This document shows, piece by piece, positions 52,504-61,586 of a stretch of DNA of 64,000 bases. Each line of letters begins with the position of its first letter. The stretch's first letter is position 1. This DNA comes from Planctomycetaceae bacterium (GTDB taxonomy: Bacteria > Planctomycetota > Planctomycetia > Planctomycetales > Planctomycetaceae), in assembly GCA_017795105.1 (NCBI GenBank), contig CP051247.1, positions 1,550,001-1,614,000 on the forward strand, written 5' to 3'. The notes under the pieces were generated by a model. It did not search any database. It saw nothing but the letters and a program-made list of their open reading frames with translations, and was not told the DNA's origin. A program made the translations under genes and the position numbers.

Positions 52504-53757
52504 ATGGCGTCGTCGACTGCGGAAGGCGTGCGGACCACCATGTCCGAAGACGAAGTTCGGACCTGGATCGCCGAGAATGTGAACCTGGAAGACTTCGTCG
52601 ACAAGAAGGTGCTGATGGTCGTTCCGGATGCGACCCGCACCGCACCGCTGCCGCTGCTCTTCGACACGCTGCACAAGCTGCTGAAGCCGAAGGTTGAGAC
52701 GCTCGACGTCATCTTCGCGCTTGGCACCCATCCGCCGATGTCCGAAACGCAGATGTGTGATCTGCTCGGCATCTCGGAGAAAGAACGGCAGCGACTCTTC
52801 TTCCAGCTCGGTCTCTACAATCACGAGTGGGACCGCGACGAAGCCCTCACGCAGCTCGGCGTCCTCACCGAAGACGATACCTACGAAATCTCCAACGGTC
52901 TGATGCGGGAAGAAGTCCCGGTGAAGATCAACAAGCGGGTCCTCAATTACGACATGTTGTTTGTCGTCGGCCCCGTCTTTCCGCACGAGGTCGTCGGCTT
53001 CTCAGGTGGCAACAAGTACTTCTTCCCCGGCATTTCCGGTCCGGAAGTGCTCAACTTCTTCCACTGGCTCGGAGCCCTCATCACCAATGCCTCGATCATT
53101 GGCGTGAAAGATACCCCGGTCCGCCGCGTCGTCGACAAAGCGGCCTCGCTCATTCCGTGTGAACGCCGGGCGATGACGTTCGTCGTCGCTCCCGATGCCA
53201 GCCTGTACGGCATGGCGTACGGCACTCCGGAAGAGGCCTGGCATGCGGCGTCGGATATCTCGTCGGAAGTCCACATCAAATGGCAGGACAAGCAGTTTAA
53301 GCAGGTGCTCTCCTGCTGCCCGCTGATGTACGACGAACTCTGGGTCGCCGGGAAGTGTATGTACAAACTGGAGCCGGTCGTTGCCGATGGCGGCGAGCTG
53401 ATCATCTACGCTCCGCACCTGACCGAGATTTCGATCACGCACGGCGAGCTGATCCGCGAAATCGGCTACCACGTTCGCGATTATTTCGTGAAGCAGCCGG
53501 ATCGGTTCTCCCATATTCCTCGCGGCGTCCTCGCTCACTCCACCCATGTTCGCGGCGGCGGCACCTATGAAGATGGTGTCGAAAAGCCGCGCGTGCAGGT
53601 CACGCTGGCTTCGCAGATTCCGCCGGAAATCTGTGCCGAGATCAACCTCGGCTACCGCGATCCCGACACGATCGACGTCGAATCGTTCGCCAACCGGGAA
53701 GACGAAGGCATCCTGCTGGTCCGCAAAGCGGGCGAACACCTGTACCGAACCCGCTGA
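52504..53757 (+). CDS. LarA-family (nickel-pincer) racemase homologue
   Basis: A 417-residue LarA-like protein. PDATRTAP (41-48) is the DxTR cofactor-phosphate motif and ALGTHPPMS (72-80) the GTH motif (H76). VFPHEVVGFSGGNKYFFPG gives H161 and K171, and FFHWL gives H187. Lactate racemase LarA uses H108, H174, K184 and H200; the spacings 10 and 16 of the last three are exactly kept here. K171 would bind the nickel pincer cofactor. The substrate is a 2-hydroxy acid or similar, unknown. No larB, larC or larE cofactor genes are in the window. ATG 52504 was chosen over the open frame from 52444. Confidence 0.85.
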   Translation: MASSTAEGVRTTMSEDEVRTWIAENVNLEDFVDKKVLMVVPDATRTAPLPLLFDTLHKLLKPKVETLDVIFALGTHPPMSETQMCDLLGISEKERQRLFFQLGLYNHEWDRDEALTQLGVLTEDDTYEISNGLMREEVPVKINKRVLNYDMLFVVGPVFPHEVVGFSGGNKYFFPGISGPEVLNFFHWLGALITNASIIGVKDTPVRRVVDKAASLIPCERRAMTFVVAPDASLYGMAYGTPEEAWHAASDISSEVHIKWQDKQFKQVLSCCPLMYDELWVAGKCMYKLEPVVADGGELIIYAPHLTEISITHGELIREIGYHVRDYFVKQPDRFSHIPRGVLAHSTHVRGGGTYEDGVEKPRVQVTLASQIPPEICAEINLGYRDPDTIDVESFANREDEGILLVRKAGEHLYRTR

Positions 53758-53855
53758 TTCGGTATGATTCTGGCCCGAAAGCCGCGACCACGCCGGCTCT
53801 TCGCTGAGAGTGACTAAACTGACTCCCCGTTCTGAATCTTGAATTCACAAATACA

Positions 53856-54665
53856 ATGCCGAATCCCGCATATCAGTCCCGCCTTGAGTTCGCCATCGAT
53901 GCCGCCGAACAGGCCCGGACTCTGATCCTGAAGTACTACCAGAATCAGGAACTGGCCATTGACTCCAAGAAGGACAACACGCCGGTCACCGAAGCCGACC
54001 GCGGAGCCGAACTGCTGATCCGCGAACTGCTCTCGAAGAGCTTTCCGGACGACGGGATCCTCGGCGAAGAGTTCCCGGAGACTCCCGGCAAGAACAACTT
54101 CCGCTGGATCCTCGATCCCATCGACGGCACGAAGTCCTTCGTCCACGGCGTCCCTCTCTTCGGCTGCCTGATCGGCCTGGAAGAGATTGGCGACGACGGC
54201 GAACGAACCTGCGTGATGGGTGTCTGCGGCTTCCCGGCTCTCGATGAAGTCGTCTACGCGGCCAAGGGTTCGGGGGCCTGGTGGAAGATCAAATCGGCCG
54301 ATCCGATCCCGGCCAAGGTTTCGAGTGTCGATAATTTGGAAGAAGCCTGCTTCTGCACCACGAACGTGGCCCGCTGGGAACAGCTGGGACTCGGCAAACC
54401 GTACCACACCCTCTGCAGCAGCGTTCAACTGACACGCGGCTGGGGCGACTGTTTCGGACACATGCTGGTTGCGACCGGACGGGCAGAAATCATGGTCGAT
54501 CCGGTCCTCAGCGAGTGGGACGCAGCCGCCCTGCTCCCGATCCTCGAAGAAGCCGGCGGCCATTTCATCGATCGCGACGGGAAAGCCTCGATCTACTCCA
54601 AGAACGGGATCTCGATCAACGCAGCTCTGAAGGATCAGTTCCTGGAGATCATGAACGACCGGTAA
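53856..54665 (+). CDS. Inositol monophosphatase-family phosphatase, histidinol-phosphatase type
   Basis: A 269-residue Mg/Li-sensitive phosphatase-fold protein. NTPVTEADRGAE, GEEFPE (metal Glu at 71-72), DPIDGTKSF (88-96) and a late WDAAALLPILEEAGG are IMPase motifs. WGDCFGHMLVATGRAEIMVDP fits the HisN branch, which removes phosphate from L-histidinol phosphate; an inositol or nucleotide phosphate substrate is not excluded. It starts 98 bp after the LarA-like gene, in the same direction. Confidence 0.85.
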   Translation: MPNPAYQSRLEFAIDAAEQARTLILKYYQNQELAIDSKKDNTPVTEADRGAELLIRELLSKSFPDDGILGEEFPETPGKNNFRWILDPIDGTKSFVHGVPLFGCLIGLEEIGDDGERTCVMGVCGFPALDEVVYAAKGSGAWWKIKSADPIPAKVSSVDNLEEACFCTTNVARWEQLGLGKPYHTLCSSVQLTRGWGDCFGHMLVATGRAEIMVDPVLSEWDAAALLPILEEAGGHFIDRDGKASIYSKNGISINAALKDQFLEIMNDR

Positions 54666-54699
54666 GAATTCGACGTAACGACATTCGAAAACGCACCGG

Positions 54700-54915
54700 C
54701 ATGCTTGCCCTGCTGACGCGATGCAAGCATGGCACTATTGTTCGGATTCCAGGCCCGTAGGGTCCGCTGTGCGGACGCGGATTGTGCGATGAATACAAAG
54801 ACAACACTCCTTGTTTCCGGCCGATCCAAACACGATGAATGACCAACATTTCTGAGAGTGCCCCCCACGAACTTCAAGATCCACGCGGGTTCCGCGTCCG
54901 CACAGCGGACCCTAC
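54700..54915. repeat. Hairpin and 25-bp inverted repeat upstream of pheT
   Basis: A 9-bp stem CATGCTTGC (54700-54708) / GCAAGCATG (54723-54731) is followed by a perfect 25-bp inverted repeat (54757-54781 and 54891-54915). Each arm is itself a hairpin (GTCCGC-TGT-GCGGAC). No coding sequence is supported in the 280-bp gap. Confidence 0.8.
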
Positions 54916-54945
54916 ATTTGACCTCGAACAAAAACACAAGAAGCC

Positions 54946-56958
54946 ATGATTGTCAGCTGGAACTGGTTAAACGATTACGTCGATCCGAAGTGCAAGGCTG
55001 CTGAAGCCGCCGAGCGGCTGATGATGTCGGGGTTGAATCTCGAAGAGATCATGCCGCGGGAGAACGACTCGGCGATCGACCTGGAAGTAACGAGCAACCG
55101 GGCCGACTGCCTCGGGCACATCGGCGTCGCCCGCGAACTGGCCGTGCTATTTCAGCAGGACCTCAACATCCCGACGGCCGAGATTTCGCCGGTCAGCGAA
55201 AAGACCGAATCGGTGACGTCGATCGAAAATCGCGTGCTCGACCATTGCCCGCAGTATGAAGCCCGCATCATTCGCGGCGTGAAAGTCGGTCCAAGTCCCG
55301 ACTGGCTGAAAACGCGGCTTGAAGCTCTCGGCCTGCGTTCGGTCAACAACGTCGTCGACGTGACCAACTACGTGTTGCTCGAATGCGGTCAGCCGCTGCA
55401 TGCGTTCGATTTCAATCTGCTGGATGGCAAGAAGATCGTCATCCGCATGGCCGAAAAGGGCGAGAAGATCGAAGCGATCGACGGACGCATGTACGAGCTC
55501 GACGAGCAGATGTGTGTCATCGCCGATGCTTCCAGGCCCGTCGCCATTGCCGGCGTGATGGGCGGCAAGTCCACTGAAGTGACGGAGCAAACGACCGATC
55601 TGCTGATCGAGACCGCCAACTTCGCTCCGCTATCGGTTCGCCGCACCGCGCGCAAGCTGTCGCTGTTCAGCGATTCGTCGTTCCGCTTCGAACGGGGCGT
55701 CGATGTCCAGCAGATCGACTGGGCGAGCCGTCGCTGTTGCGAGCTGATTGTCCAGATCGCAGGCGGAGAGGTCCTTGATGTTCCGCTGAAGGCCGGCGAC
55801 TTCGAACCGAAACCGGAGGAGCCGATCACGCTTCGCTTCGCACAGATCAAACGCATCCTCGGCGTCGACATTTCCGCCGAAACGAGCCGCGATATCTTGA
55901 AGCGACTCGGCCTGAAAGAGCTCGAAGTGAACGACGAGCAGGCGACGTACGTCGCCCCCACCTGGCGAGCCGATCTGACTCGCGAAGCCGATCTGATTGA
56001 AGAGGTCGCTCGCATCTACGGCTACGATCAGATTCCCGAAGACGTCCCGCCGCCCGTGAAGGCGACTGCAAAGTCGCGGCAGGACCGCACGACCGACCTC
56101 GTGCACCGTACGCTCAACGCGGCTGGCTTCTATGAAGCAATCACGATGAGCTTCACGTCAACCGAACAGGCCGCGGCCATCAATCCTCAGCAGATCGGTT
56201 CCCCGTTGCAGGTCGAACATTCGTCCCGCAAGAAGGAAAACGTACTGCGTCCTTCGCTGATTCCGAGCCTCTTGGTCTGTCGCCGTGCCAATGAGCGGAC
56301 CGGTTCCAGCGGAGCGCAGCTGTACGAGATCTCCCGCGTCTTCACCGATCTGAATGAAGCCGGAGCCGTGCAGCCGCTGATGATCAGCTGCGTGACCAGC
56401 CGGGGGTTCTTCGAACTCAAAGGAATTCTCGAACGCCTCGTTCGCGAGATCAACGCGGACGCAAAGCTCGTGGCCGAGCCTTGTAACGATGCCGGCTTCA
56501 CTCCGGGACGCGGAGCCAAACTGCTCATCAACGGTGAGCACTGGGGCTGGATGGGCGATGTCGATTCCAAAACGCTGCAGCAGTTCGGGCTCAAGGAAGA
56601 AACGTGTGCAGCTGAGCTGCAACTTCAACCACTGATCGAGTTGCTCAAACTTGCTCCTCAGGCTCAAGCGCTTCCACAGTTCCCGGCGATTGAACGCGAC
56701 TTCAACTTTCTGCTCGAAGACAAGGTCAGCTGGCAGCAGCTGGCCGATACGATCCGCACTTCGGGAGGGGCACTGCTCGAAGACGTCGAGTTCGTCAGCG
56801 AGTATCGCGGCAAACCGATTGAAGCCGGGAAGAAGACCTATCTGGCGCGAGCCGCGTTCCGGGCCGAAGACCGCACTCTGACGGGCGAAGAAGTCGACGC
56901 CGCCCACGCCGCGATCGTGACCCGCTGCGAATCCGATTTGCAGGCCGTCCTGCGATAG
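54946..56958 (+). CDS. pheT: Phenylalanyl-tRNA synthetase beta subunit, short form
   Basis: A 670-residue PheRS beta subunit. The N-terminal MIVSWNWLNDYVDP is followed at residue ~45 by IDLEVTSNRADCLGHIGVAREL, which in E. coli-type PheT comes after a ~110-residue tRNA-binding (EMAP/OB) domain; that domain is missing. B3/B4 editing (ARIIRGVKVGPSPDWL, NVVDVTNYVLLECGQPLHAFD), B5 (PITLRFAQIKRILGVDI, WRADLTREADLIEEVARIYGYD), the core and a C-terminal FDX-ACB anticodon-binding domain (FPAIERDFNFLLED) are present. Usual length is about 790-800. The pheS partner is not in the window. Confidence 0.93.
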   Translation: MIVSWNWLNDYVDPKCKAAEAAERLMMSGLNLEEIMPRENDSAIDLEVTSNRADCLGHIGVARELAVLFQQDLNIPTAEISPVSEKTESVTSIENRVLDHCPQYEARIIRGVKVGPSPDWLKTRLEALGLRSVNNVVDVTNYVLLECGQPLHAFDFNLLDGKKIVIRMAEKGEKIEAIDGRMYELDEQMCVIADASRPVAIAGVMGGKSTEVTEQTTDLLIETANFAPLSVRRTARKLSLFSDSSFRFERGVDVQQIDWASRRCCELIVQIAGGEVLDVPLKAGDFEPKPEEPITLRFAQIKRILGVDISAETSRDILKRLGLKELEVNDEQATYVAPTWRADLTREADLIEEVARIYGYDQIPEDVPPPVKATAKSRQDRTTDLVHRTLNAAGFYEAITMSFTSTEQAAAINPQQIGSPLQVEHSSRKKENVLRPSLIPSLLVCRRANERTGSSGAQLYEISRVFTDLNEAGAVQPLMISCVTSRGFFELKGILERLVREINADAKLVAEPCNDAGFTPGRGAKLLINGEHWGWMGDVDSKTLQQFGLKEETCAAELQLQPLIELLKLAPQAQALPQFPAIERDFNFLLEDKVSWQQLADTIRTSGGALLEDVEFVSEYRGKPIEAGKKTYLARAAFRAEDRTLTGEEVDAAHAAIVTRCESDLQAVLR

Positions 56959-56996
56959 CTCCCGCTCTTCGATCTCACGTTTCGAGTTGAACTTCC

Positions 56997-57332
56997 ATGA
57001 CTGACAACGCCCCGACCGAAAGCTCTCAGGATCTGACGGTCCGCAATCTTCAACAGATGATCCAGGCGATGTTCGGGCACAAGGACACGCAGCGGGGCAT
57101 CGACGGGACCTTCATGTGGTTCATGGAAGAAGTCGGCGAACTCTCCGCCGCCCTCCGCTCCCGCAACCCCGAAGAACTCAAGGGCGAATTCGCCGACGTC
57201 CTCGCCTGGCTGGTCACGCTGGCCAACCTGACCGGCATCGATCTTGAAAACGCGGTCGCGGAGAAGTACTGTCGTGGATGTCCGCGGTGTCACGCCGTTA
57301 TCTGTGAGTGTCACCTGTCGAAGAAACCGTAA
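56997..57332 (+). CDS. MazG-like pyrophosphohydrolase with Cys-rich tail
   Basis: A 111-residue MazG-type all-alpha NTP pyrophosphohydrolase. WFMEEVGELSAAL and ELKGEFADVLAWLV give the EExxE and ExxD metal ligands. The C-terminus holds a Cys cluster, CRGCPRCHAVICEC, which could bind zinc and is not part of the catalytic domain. Such enzymes cleave NTPs or dNTPs to monophosphates, in house-cleaning. The gene starts 38 bp after pheT. Confidence 0.87.
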   Translation: MTDNAPTESSQDLTVRNLQQMIQAMFGHKDTQRGIDGTFMWFMEEVGELSAALRSRNPEELKGEFADVLAWLVTLANLTGIDLENAVAEKYCRGCPRCHAVICECHLSKKP

Positions 57333-57687
57333 GCGTTGGTTACCGCCCAGACAGGAATCAGTAGATGCCAGTATTGTCGGAATACTCTTGAGTTACCGGA
57401 AGGGGTGGCCCCGAAAGATTCTTTCGGGGCGGCGCAGCCGTCGGCGAAGTGGTATTTGACGTCTGACTACGGGAAGGTGGATTCACTTCAAAATCAAGGT
57501 AAAAGGCTACAAGTTGAGGGATGCGGCAGAGGCATTCTCCGACGGCTTTGCCGCCCTGATAGCAGAGCTATCAGGGCCACCCCTGTTGCACTTCAACCAC
57601 ACTGCAAACGCCCGAGCGATGTCTCGGCAATCTGTCTCTTCAGCCGGGTAGCAACCGGCCCGAGTTTGCTTCCGGATCGGGAAGTTC
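57333..57687. other. Intergenic region with a converging double-hairpin pair
   Basis: No gene is supported; a 127-codon plus frame here runs through repeat sequence. The main content is the repeat pair at 57402-57584. Confidence 0.6.
57402..57584. repeat. Converging double-hairpin pair with exchanged arms
   Basis: The plus unit (57402-57448): GGGGTGGC, hairpin CCCCGAAAGA-T-TCTTTCGGGG, hairpin CGGC-GCA-GCCG, TCGGCGAA. The minus unit (57584-57535): GGGGTGGC, hairpin CCCTGATAGC-TCT-GCTATCAGGG, hairpin CGGC-AAA-GCCG, TCGGAGAA. Flanks and second hairpins are almost the same while the first-hairpin arms are entirely different, each perfectly paired. Confidence 0.85.
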
Positions 57688-58596
57688 ATGGCGACCGCTT
57701 CAAAGAAAAAGCGTTCTGACGAAAACGTCGTCTTCGCCCCGGAAATGCGGGTCACGAAGTACGACCGGGTCAGCTCCGGACTTTCCGCCCTGGTGTTCGG
57801 CCTCATCGTGGCCGTGCTCGCATTGGGTGGGGCATGGCTGATGAATCGCCCCCAACAGGAAGACGAACCGGTTCCTGTCGAACTCATCGAATTCCCCGGC
57901 GGCGTCGATGACGGAGCCGTCGATGAAACGCTGCTCGTCGAATCGCCCGAAGATCCGGTTCCCGATGCCTCGCAGGAAGAAGTCCAGGAAGAGATGCAGA
58001 CTGAGGAGATCTTCGAAACAGTCACTGAACTGGCGGATGTCTCGGCTGATCAACTACTGCGACAGTATGAAACCGATGCCCAGTCGAGCGGCAAAGTTGG
58101 CAGCCGTGAAGGCTCGGGACGCCGGGCCCTCGGCGACGCCGGAGGCGAATCGGGTATTCCCCGGGAACAGCGGTGGTACATTCAATTCGCCAATCAGCGA
58201 GACATCGACGAGTACGGCCGCCAGCTCGACTACTTCGGCATCGAACTTGGAACCATTCTGCCGGATGGCACGCTCGTCTATCTTTCCAACCTGGGGCAGG
58301 AGACTCCGACCGTGCGGCGAACCACATCCGGCCGCGGCGAGAACCGGATGTATATGACCTGGCAGGGCGGCCAACTGAAATCGGCCGATCAAACCTTCTT
58401 CACGCGAGCCGGCATTTCGGTCGCTGGAGGCCGCGTGCTTCATTTCTACCCGCCGGCGACAGAAAGCCAGCTCGCTCAGCTGGAACGCGACTACGCCAAC
58501 CGACTTCCTGACGAAATCCGCCGCACTTATTTTGTCGTCGACCGCGTCCGAGGCGGGTACGAGTTCCGCGTGAACCGGCAGTCGTACTTCCGGTAG
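57688..58596 (+). CDS. Single-span membrane protein with acidic linker, unknown
   Basis: A 302-residue protein. A basic cytoplasmic start (TASKKKRSDE) leads to one membrane helix (~33-52, SALVFGLIVAVLALGGAWLM), then an acidic, Glu-rich linker (~55-120), then a C-terminal domain (~150-302) with QRWYIQFANQRDIDEYGRQL. The layout recalls TonB-like energy-transfer proteins, but no ExbB/ExbD gene is next to it and no known domain is recognised. ATG 57688 has GGGAAG upstream. Confidence 0.7.
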   Translation: MATASKKKRSDENVVFAPEMRVTKYDRVSSGLSALVFGLIVAVLALGGAWLMNRPQQEDEPVPVELIEFPGGVDDGAVDETLLVESPEDPVPDASQEEVQEEMQTEEIFETVTELADVSADQLLRQYETDAQSSGKVGSREGSGRRALGDAGGESGIPREQRWYIQFANQRDIDEYGRQLDYFGIELGTILPDGTLVYLSNLGQETPTVRRTTSGRGENRMYMTWQGGQLKSADQTFFTRAGISVAGGRVLHFYPPATESQLAQLERDYANRLPDEIRRTYFVVDRVRGGYEFRVNRQSYFR

Positions 58597-58648
58597 ATCG
58601 ACCGGAGTGGACACGTTTCACAGAGGGGACTCTGCCACGTACTCCGTG

Positions 58649-59575
58649 CTACCCTGGCTGCTTGACGATATTGATATCGCGTGTCGGGTAGGGAATCGTG
58701 AAGCCGCGGTCGTCGAAGCCGTTTTTGATCGCTTCGAGCAGCGTCCAGCGGACGTCCCAGTATTCCGACGTCTTCACCCAAGGGCGGACGATGAAGTTCA
58801 CGCCGCTGTCGGCCAGCTGATCGACGGCAATGAGCGGAGCGGGGTCGTCCAGAATGCGCGGCTCGGCGGCGAGGGCTTCTTCGAGAAACTGACGGACTTC
58901 GCGAAGGCTGTCGTCGTAGCCGCAGGTGACGACCAGGTCGATCCGACGCAATTCGTGAGCCGCGTAGTTGGTGATGTTGTTTGACGTAATCGAGCTGTTC
59001 GGCACCACAATGCGTTTATTATCCGGCGTGCGCAGGACGGTGTTGAAGATCTGAATCTCTTCGACAATGCCAGCCGTGCCACCGGCTTCGACGTAGTTGC
59101 CGACGCGGAACGGGTGAAACAGGATCAGCATGATTCCAGCCGCGAAGTTCGAGAGTGAGTTCTGCAACGCCAGGCCGATGGCGAGACCGGCTGCCGCAAT
59201 TGCCGCCGCGAATGTGGTCGTATCGACGCCGACCCGTTCGAGAGCCGCCATGATGACAAAGACGATCAGAATCCAGTAGACGATGCTGCGAGCGAACTGA
59301 ATCAGCGTGCTGTCGACATTGGCTCTCCTCATCGTTGTCGCGGTCAGTGACGTCAGCCAGCTGGCGATGATGCGACCGATAAGGAAGATCGCGAGAGCCG
59401 CCACGATGTTGAGCAGAATCGTCGGGCCGTGCTCGAACGCGTAATCTTTGATGCTCAGCGCCCACGTGGCCGCTTCGGTCAGGCTGTCAACCGGCACCTC
59501 CTCCGTGACTGTTGTCGTCGTGCTGACGGGGGGACCTTCGGAGGATTGAGCGAGCGTGAACAGCGACGGCCACAT
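58649..59575 (-). CDS. MscS-family mechanosensitive channel
   Basis: A 308-residue channel. Three membrane helices lie at ~50-170; the pore helix and beta domain are seen as AAAIAAAGLAIGLALQNSLSN, FHPFRVGNYVEAGGTAG and PNSSITSNNITNY. The C-terminal domain ends with YPTRDINIVK. MscS channels open on membrane tension to release solutes on osmotic downshock. ATG 59575 has AAAGGA upstream; the longer frame to 59704 runs into the promoter of the divergent sulfatase. Confidence 0.92.
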   Translation of the reverse strand: MWPSLFTLAQSSEGPPVSTTTTVTEEVPVDSLTEAATWALSIKDYAFEHGPTILLNIVAALAIFLIGRIIASWLTSLTATTMRRANVDSTLIQFARSIVYWILIVFVIMAALERVGVDTTTFAAAIAAAGLAIGLALQNSLSNFAAGIMLILFHPFRVGNYVEAGGTAGIVEEIQIFNTVLRTPDNKRIVVPNSSITSNNITNYAAHELRRIDLVVTCGYDDSLREVRQFLEEALAAEPRILDDPAPLIAVDQLADSGVNFIVRPWVKTSEYWDVRWTLLEAIKNGFDDRGFTIPYPTRDINIVKQPG

Positions 59576-59755
59576 GGCGATTCCTTTCGTCGATGGAGAG
59601 CAATTGATGATTCCCCGAAATCTTAGTGGATCACAATTTCGTCTGTTAACCTCAGTTCGTCCGACTTCCTGAAACAATCCCGTTCGTTCGACGTCAGAAC
59701 GCATCAGCTGTTATGATTGCGTCGTCGTTTCTGTTGACTCTGAGGAGCCTCACTC

Positions 59756-61546
59756 ATGGGATTGTTTCGTCGCTTTCGGCCGCTTCTGGCCTTCCTGTTC
59801 GTCGCAGCTGTATTCGCGTCTTCTCCGTTGATGGCAGCCGAGCGTCCCAATGTCGTGATTGTGATGACCGACGACCAGGGTTACGGCGATCTCTCGTGCC
59901 ACGGCAATCCGGTTCTCAAAACTCCGAACATCGACGCACTCTATGGCGAGTCACTCCGGTTGACTGACTACCATGTTGCCCCGACCTGCTCCCCGACCCG
60001 CTGTGCCTTTCTGACCGGCCACTGGACGAACCGGACCGGCGTCTGGCATACGATCATGGGGCGCTCGATGCTGCGGGAGAATGAAATCACGCTCGGTCAG
60101 CTGTTCAAAGATGGCGGCTACGCGACCGGAATGTTCGGCAAGTGGCATCTGGGTGACAACTACCCGTATCGGCCGGAAGACCGTGGCTTCACCGAAGTTC
60201 TTCGACATGGCGGCGGAGGTGTCGGTCAGACGCCAGACTACTGGAACAATGCCTATTTCGATGGATCTTACTATCACAATGGCGAGCCCACTCCCGTTGA
60301 GGGCTTCTGCACCGATGTCTTTTTCCGGGCGGCGAGAGACTTCATCAAAGCTCAGAAAGAGGCCGAACAGCCATTCCTGGCCTACATTGCCACGAACGCT
60401 CCGCACGGACCGATGCACGCTCCGCCGGAAGCGAGCGAGCCCTACAGCGACCAGAATGTGAATCTCGCAAACTTCTATGGAATGATTGCCAACATCGACG
60501 ACAACGTCGGCCAGCTTCGCAAGTTCCTCGACGAGGAAGGACTGACCGACAACACGATCTTCATCTTCACAACCGACAACGGAACGTCGAGTGGAGCCCG
60601 GATTTTCAACGCTGGAATGAAGGGGTCAAAGGGAAGCGAATTCGACGGTGGACATCGAGTACCGTTCTTTCTGCACTGGCCGGACGGCGGCTTCGCTGAG
60701 AGCCGCGATGTGACCGAGATCACCGCCCATGTCGATATCGTGCCGACCCTGCTGGCCATGTGTGGCGTCGAAGCTCCCAGTTCCCTGAAGTTCGATGGCA
60801 TCAATCTACTGCCGATGCTGAAAGATGACACCGCTAAGTGGCCCGACCGAATTCTCGTGACCGATTCGCAGCGTGTGAAAGATCCGATCAAATGGCGAAA
60901 GAGTGCCGTGATGACCTCCCAGTGGCGGCTCATCAATGGGGAACAACTCTACGACATGAAGAATGATCCGGGCCAGAAGAGCGATGTCGCGTCGGCCCAT
61001 CCGGAGGTCAAAGAGCGGCTGCGGGAGTTCTATGAAGACTGGTGGGCCGAACTCGAGCCGACCTTCTCACAGTCGACGCCGATTTACCTCGGCCACGAAG
61101 CCGACAACCCGGCTCGGCTGACATCACACGATTGGATCACAACCCGACTGACGCCCTGGAATCAGCAACACATCCGCAATGCCTACAATGGGAAAGAAAA
61201 CACCGGCTTCTGGAACGTGAAAGTCGTTGCGGACGGCACCTACAAAATCCGGCTCCGTCGCTGGCCGGAAGAAGCCGATAAGGCAATCTCCGCCTCGCTG
61301 CCCCCCGGCGAAGACGTCCCCGGGGTGAAGCCATTCCGAGCGGTCCCGGGAAAAGCGATCAATCCCGAGAACGTGACGCTGCAGATCGGCGACACGACCA
61401 AAACCAAACCGGTCGACGGCAGCAGGAAGGAAGTGACCTTTGAGCTCCCGTTGAAAGCCGGCACGACAACGATGTCCGCTCTCTTCACCACAGCTGATGG
61501 AGAAGAATACGGGGCGTATTACGCTTATGTGGAAAAGCTCGACTGA
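59756..61546 (+). CDS. Secreted formylglycine sulfatase, arylsulfatase type
   Basis: A 596-residue S1 sulfatase with a signal peptide (residues ~1-28). MTDDQGYGDLSCHG supplies metal Asp residues, and CSPTR (78-82) carries the formylglycine Cys78, followed by CAFLTG; GKWHLGD and TTDNGTSSG are further active-site segments. It has an extra C-terminal beta domain (~480-596) not found in short sulfatases. CSPTR rather than CxPSR is allowed in the family. The substrate is a sulfated glycan by inference. Confidence 0.93.
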   Translation: MGLFRRFRPLLAFLFVAAVFASSPLMAAERPNVVIVMTDDQGYGDLSCHGNPVLKTPNIDALYGESLRLTDYHVAPTCSPTRCAFLTGHWTNRTGVWHTIMGRSMLRENEITLGQLFKDGGYATGMFGKWHLGDNYPYRPEDRGFTEVLRHGGGGVGQTPDYWNNAYFDGSYYHNGEPTPVEGFCTDVFFRAARDFIKAQKEAEQPFLAYIATNAPHGPMHAPPEASEPYSDQNVNLANFYGMIANIDDNVGQLRKFLDEEGLTDNTIFIFTTDNGTSSGARIFNAGMKGSKGSEFDGGHRVPFFLHWPDGGFAESRDVTEITAHVDIVPTLLAMCGVEAPSSLKFDGINLLPMLKDDTAKWPDRILVTDSQRVKDPIKWRKSAVMTSQWRLINGEQLYDMKNDPGQKSDVASAHPEVKERLREFYEDWWAELEPTFSQSTPIYLGHEADNPARLTSHDWITTRLTPWNQQHIRNAYNGKENTGFWNVKVVADGTYKIRLRRWPEEADKAISASLPPGEDVPGVKPFRAVPGKAINPENVTLQIGDTTKTKPVDGSRKEVTFELPLKAGTTTMSALFTTADGEEYGAYYAYVEKLD

Positions 61547-61586
61547 TTGACGGGCCGGCGTCCAACGGTTGCCGACAACGAAGGTT

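Noticed and set aside
57336..57719. A 127-codon plus frame
   Set aside because: It runs through the converging hairpin pair and into the next gene in a different frame; the composition is that of repeat DNA.
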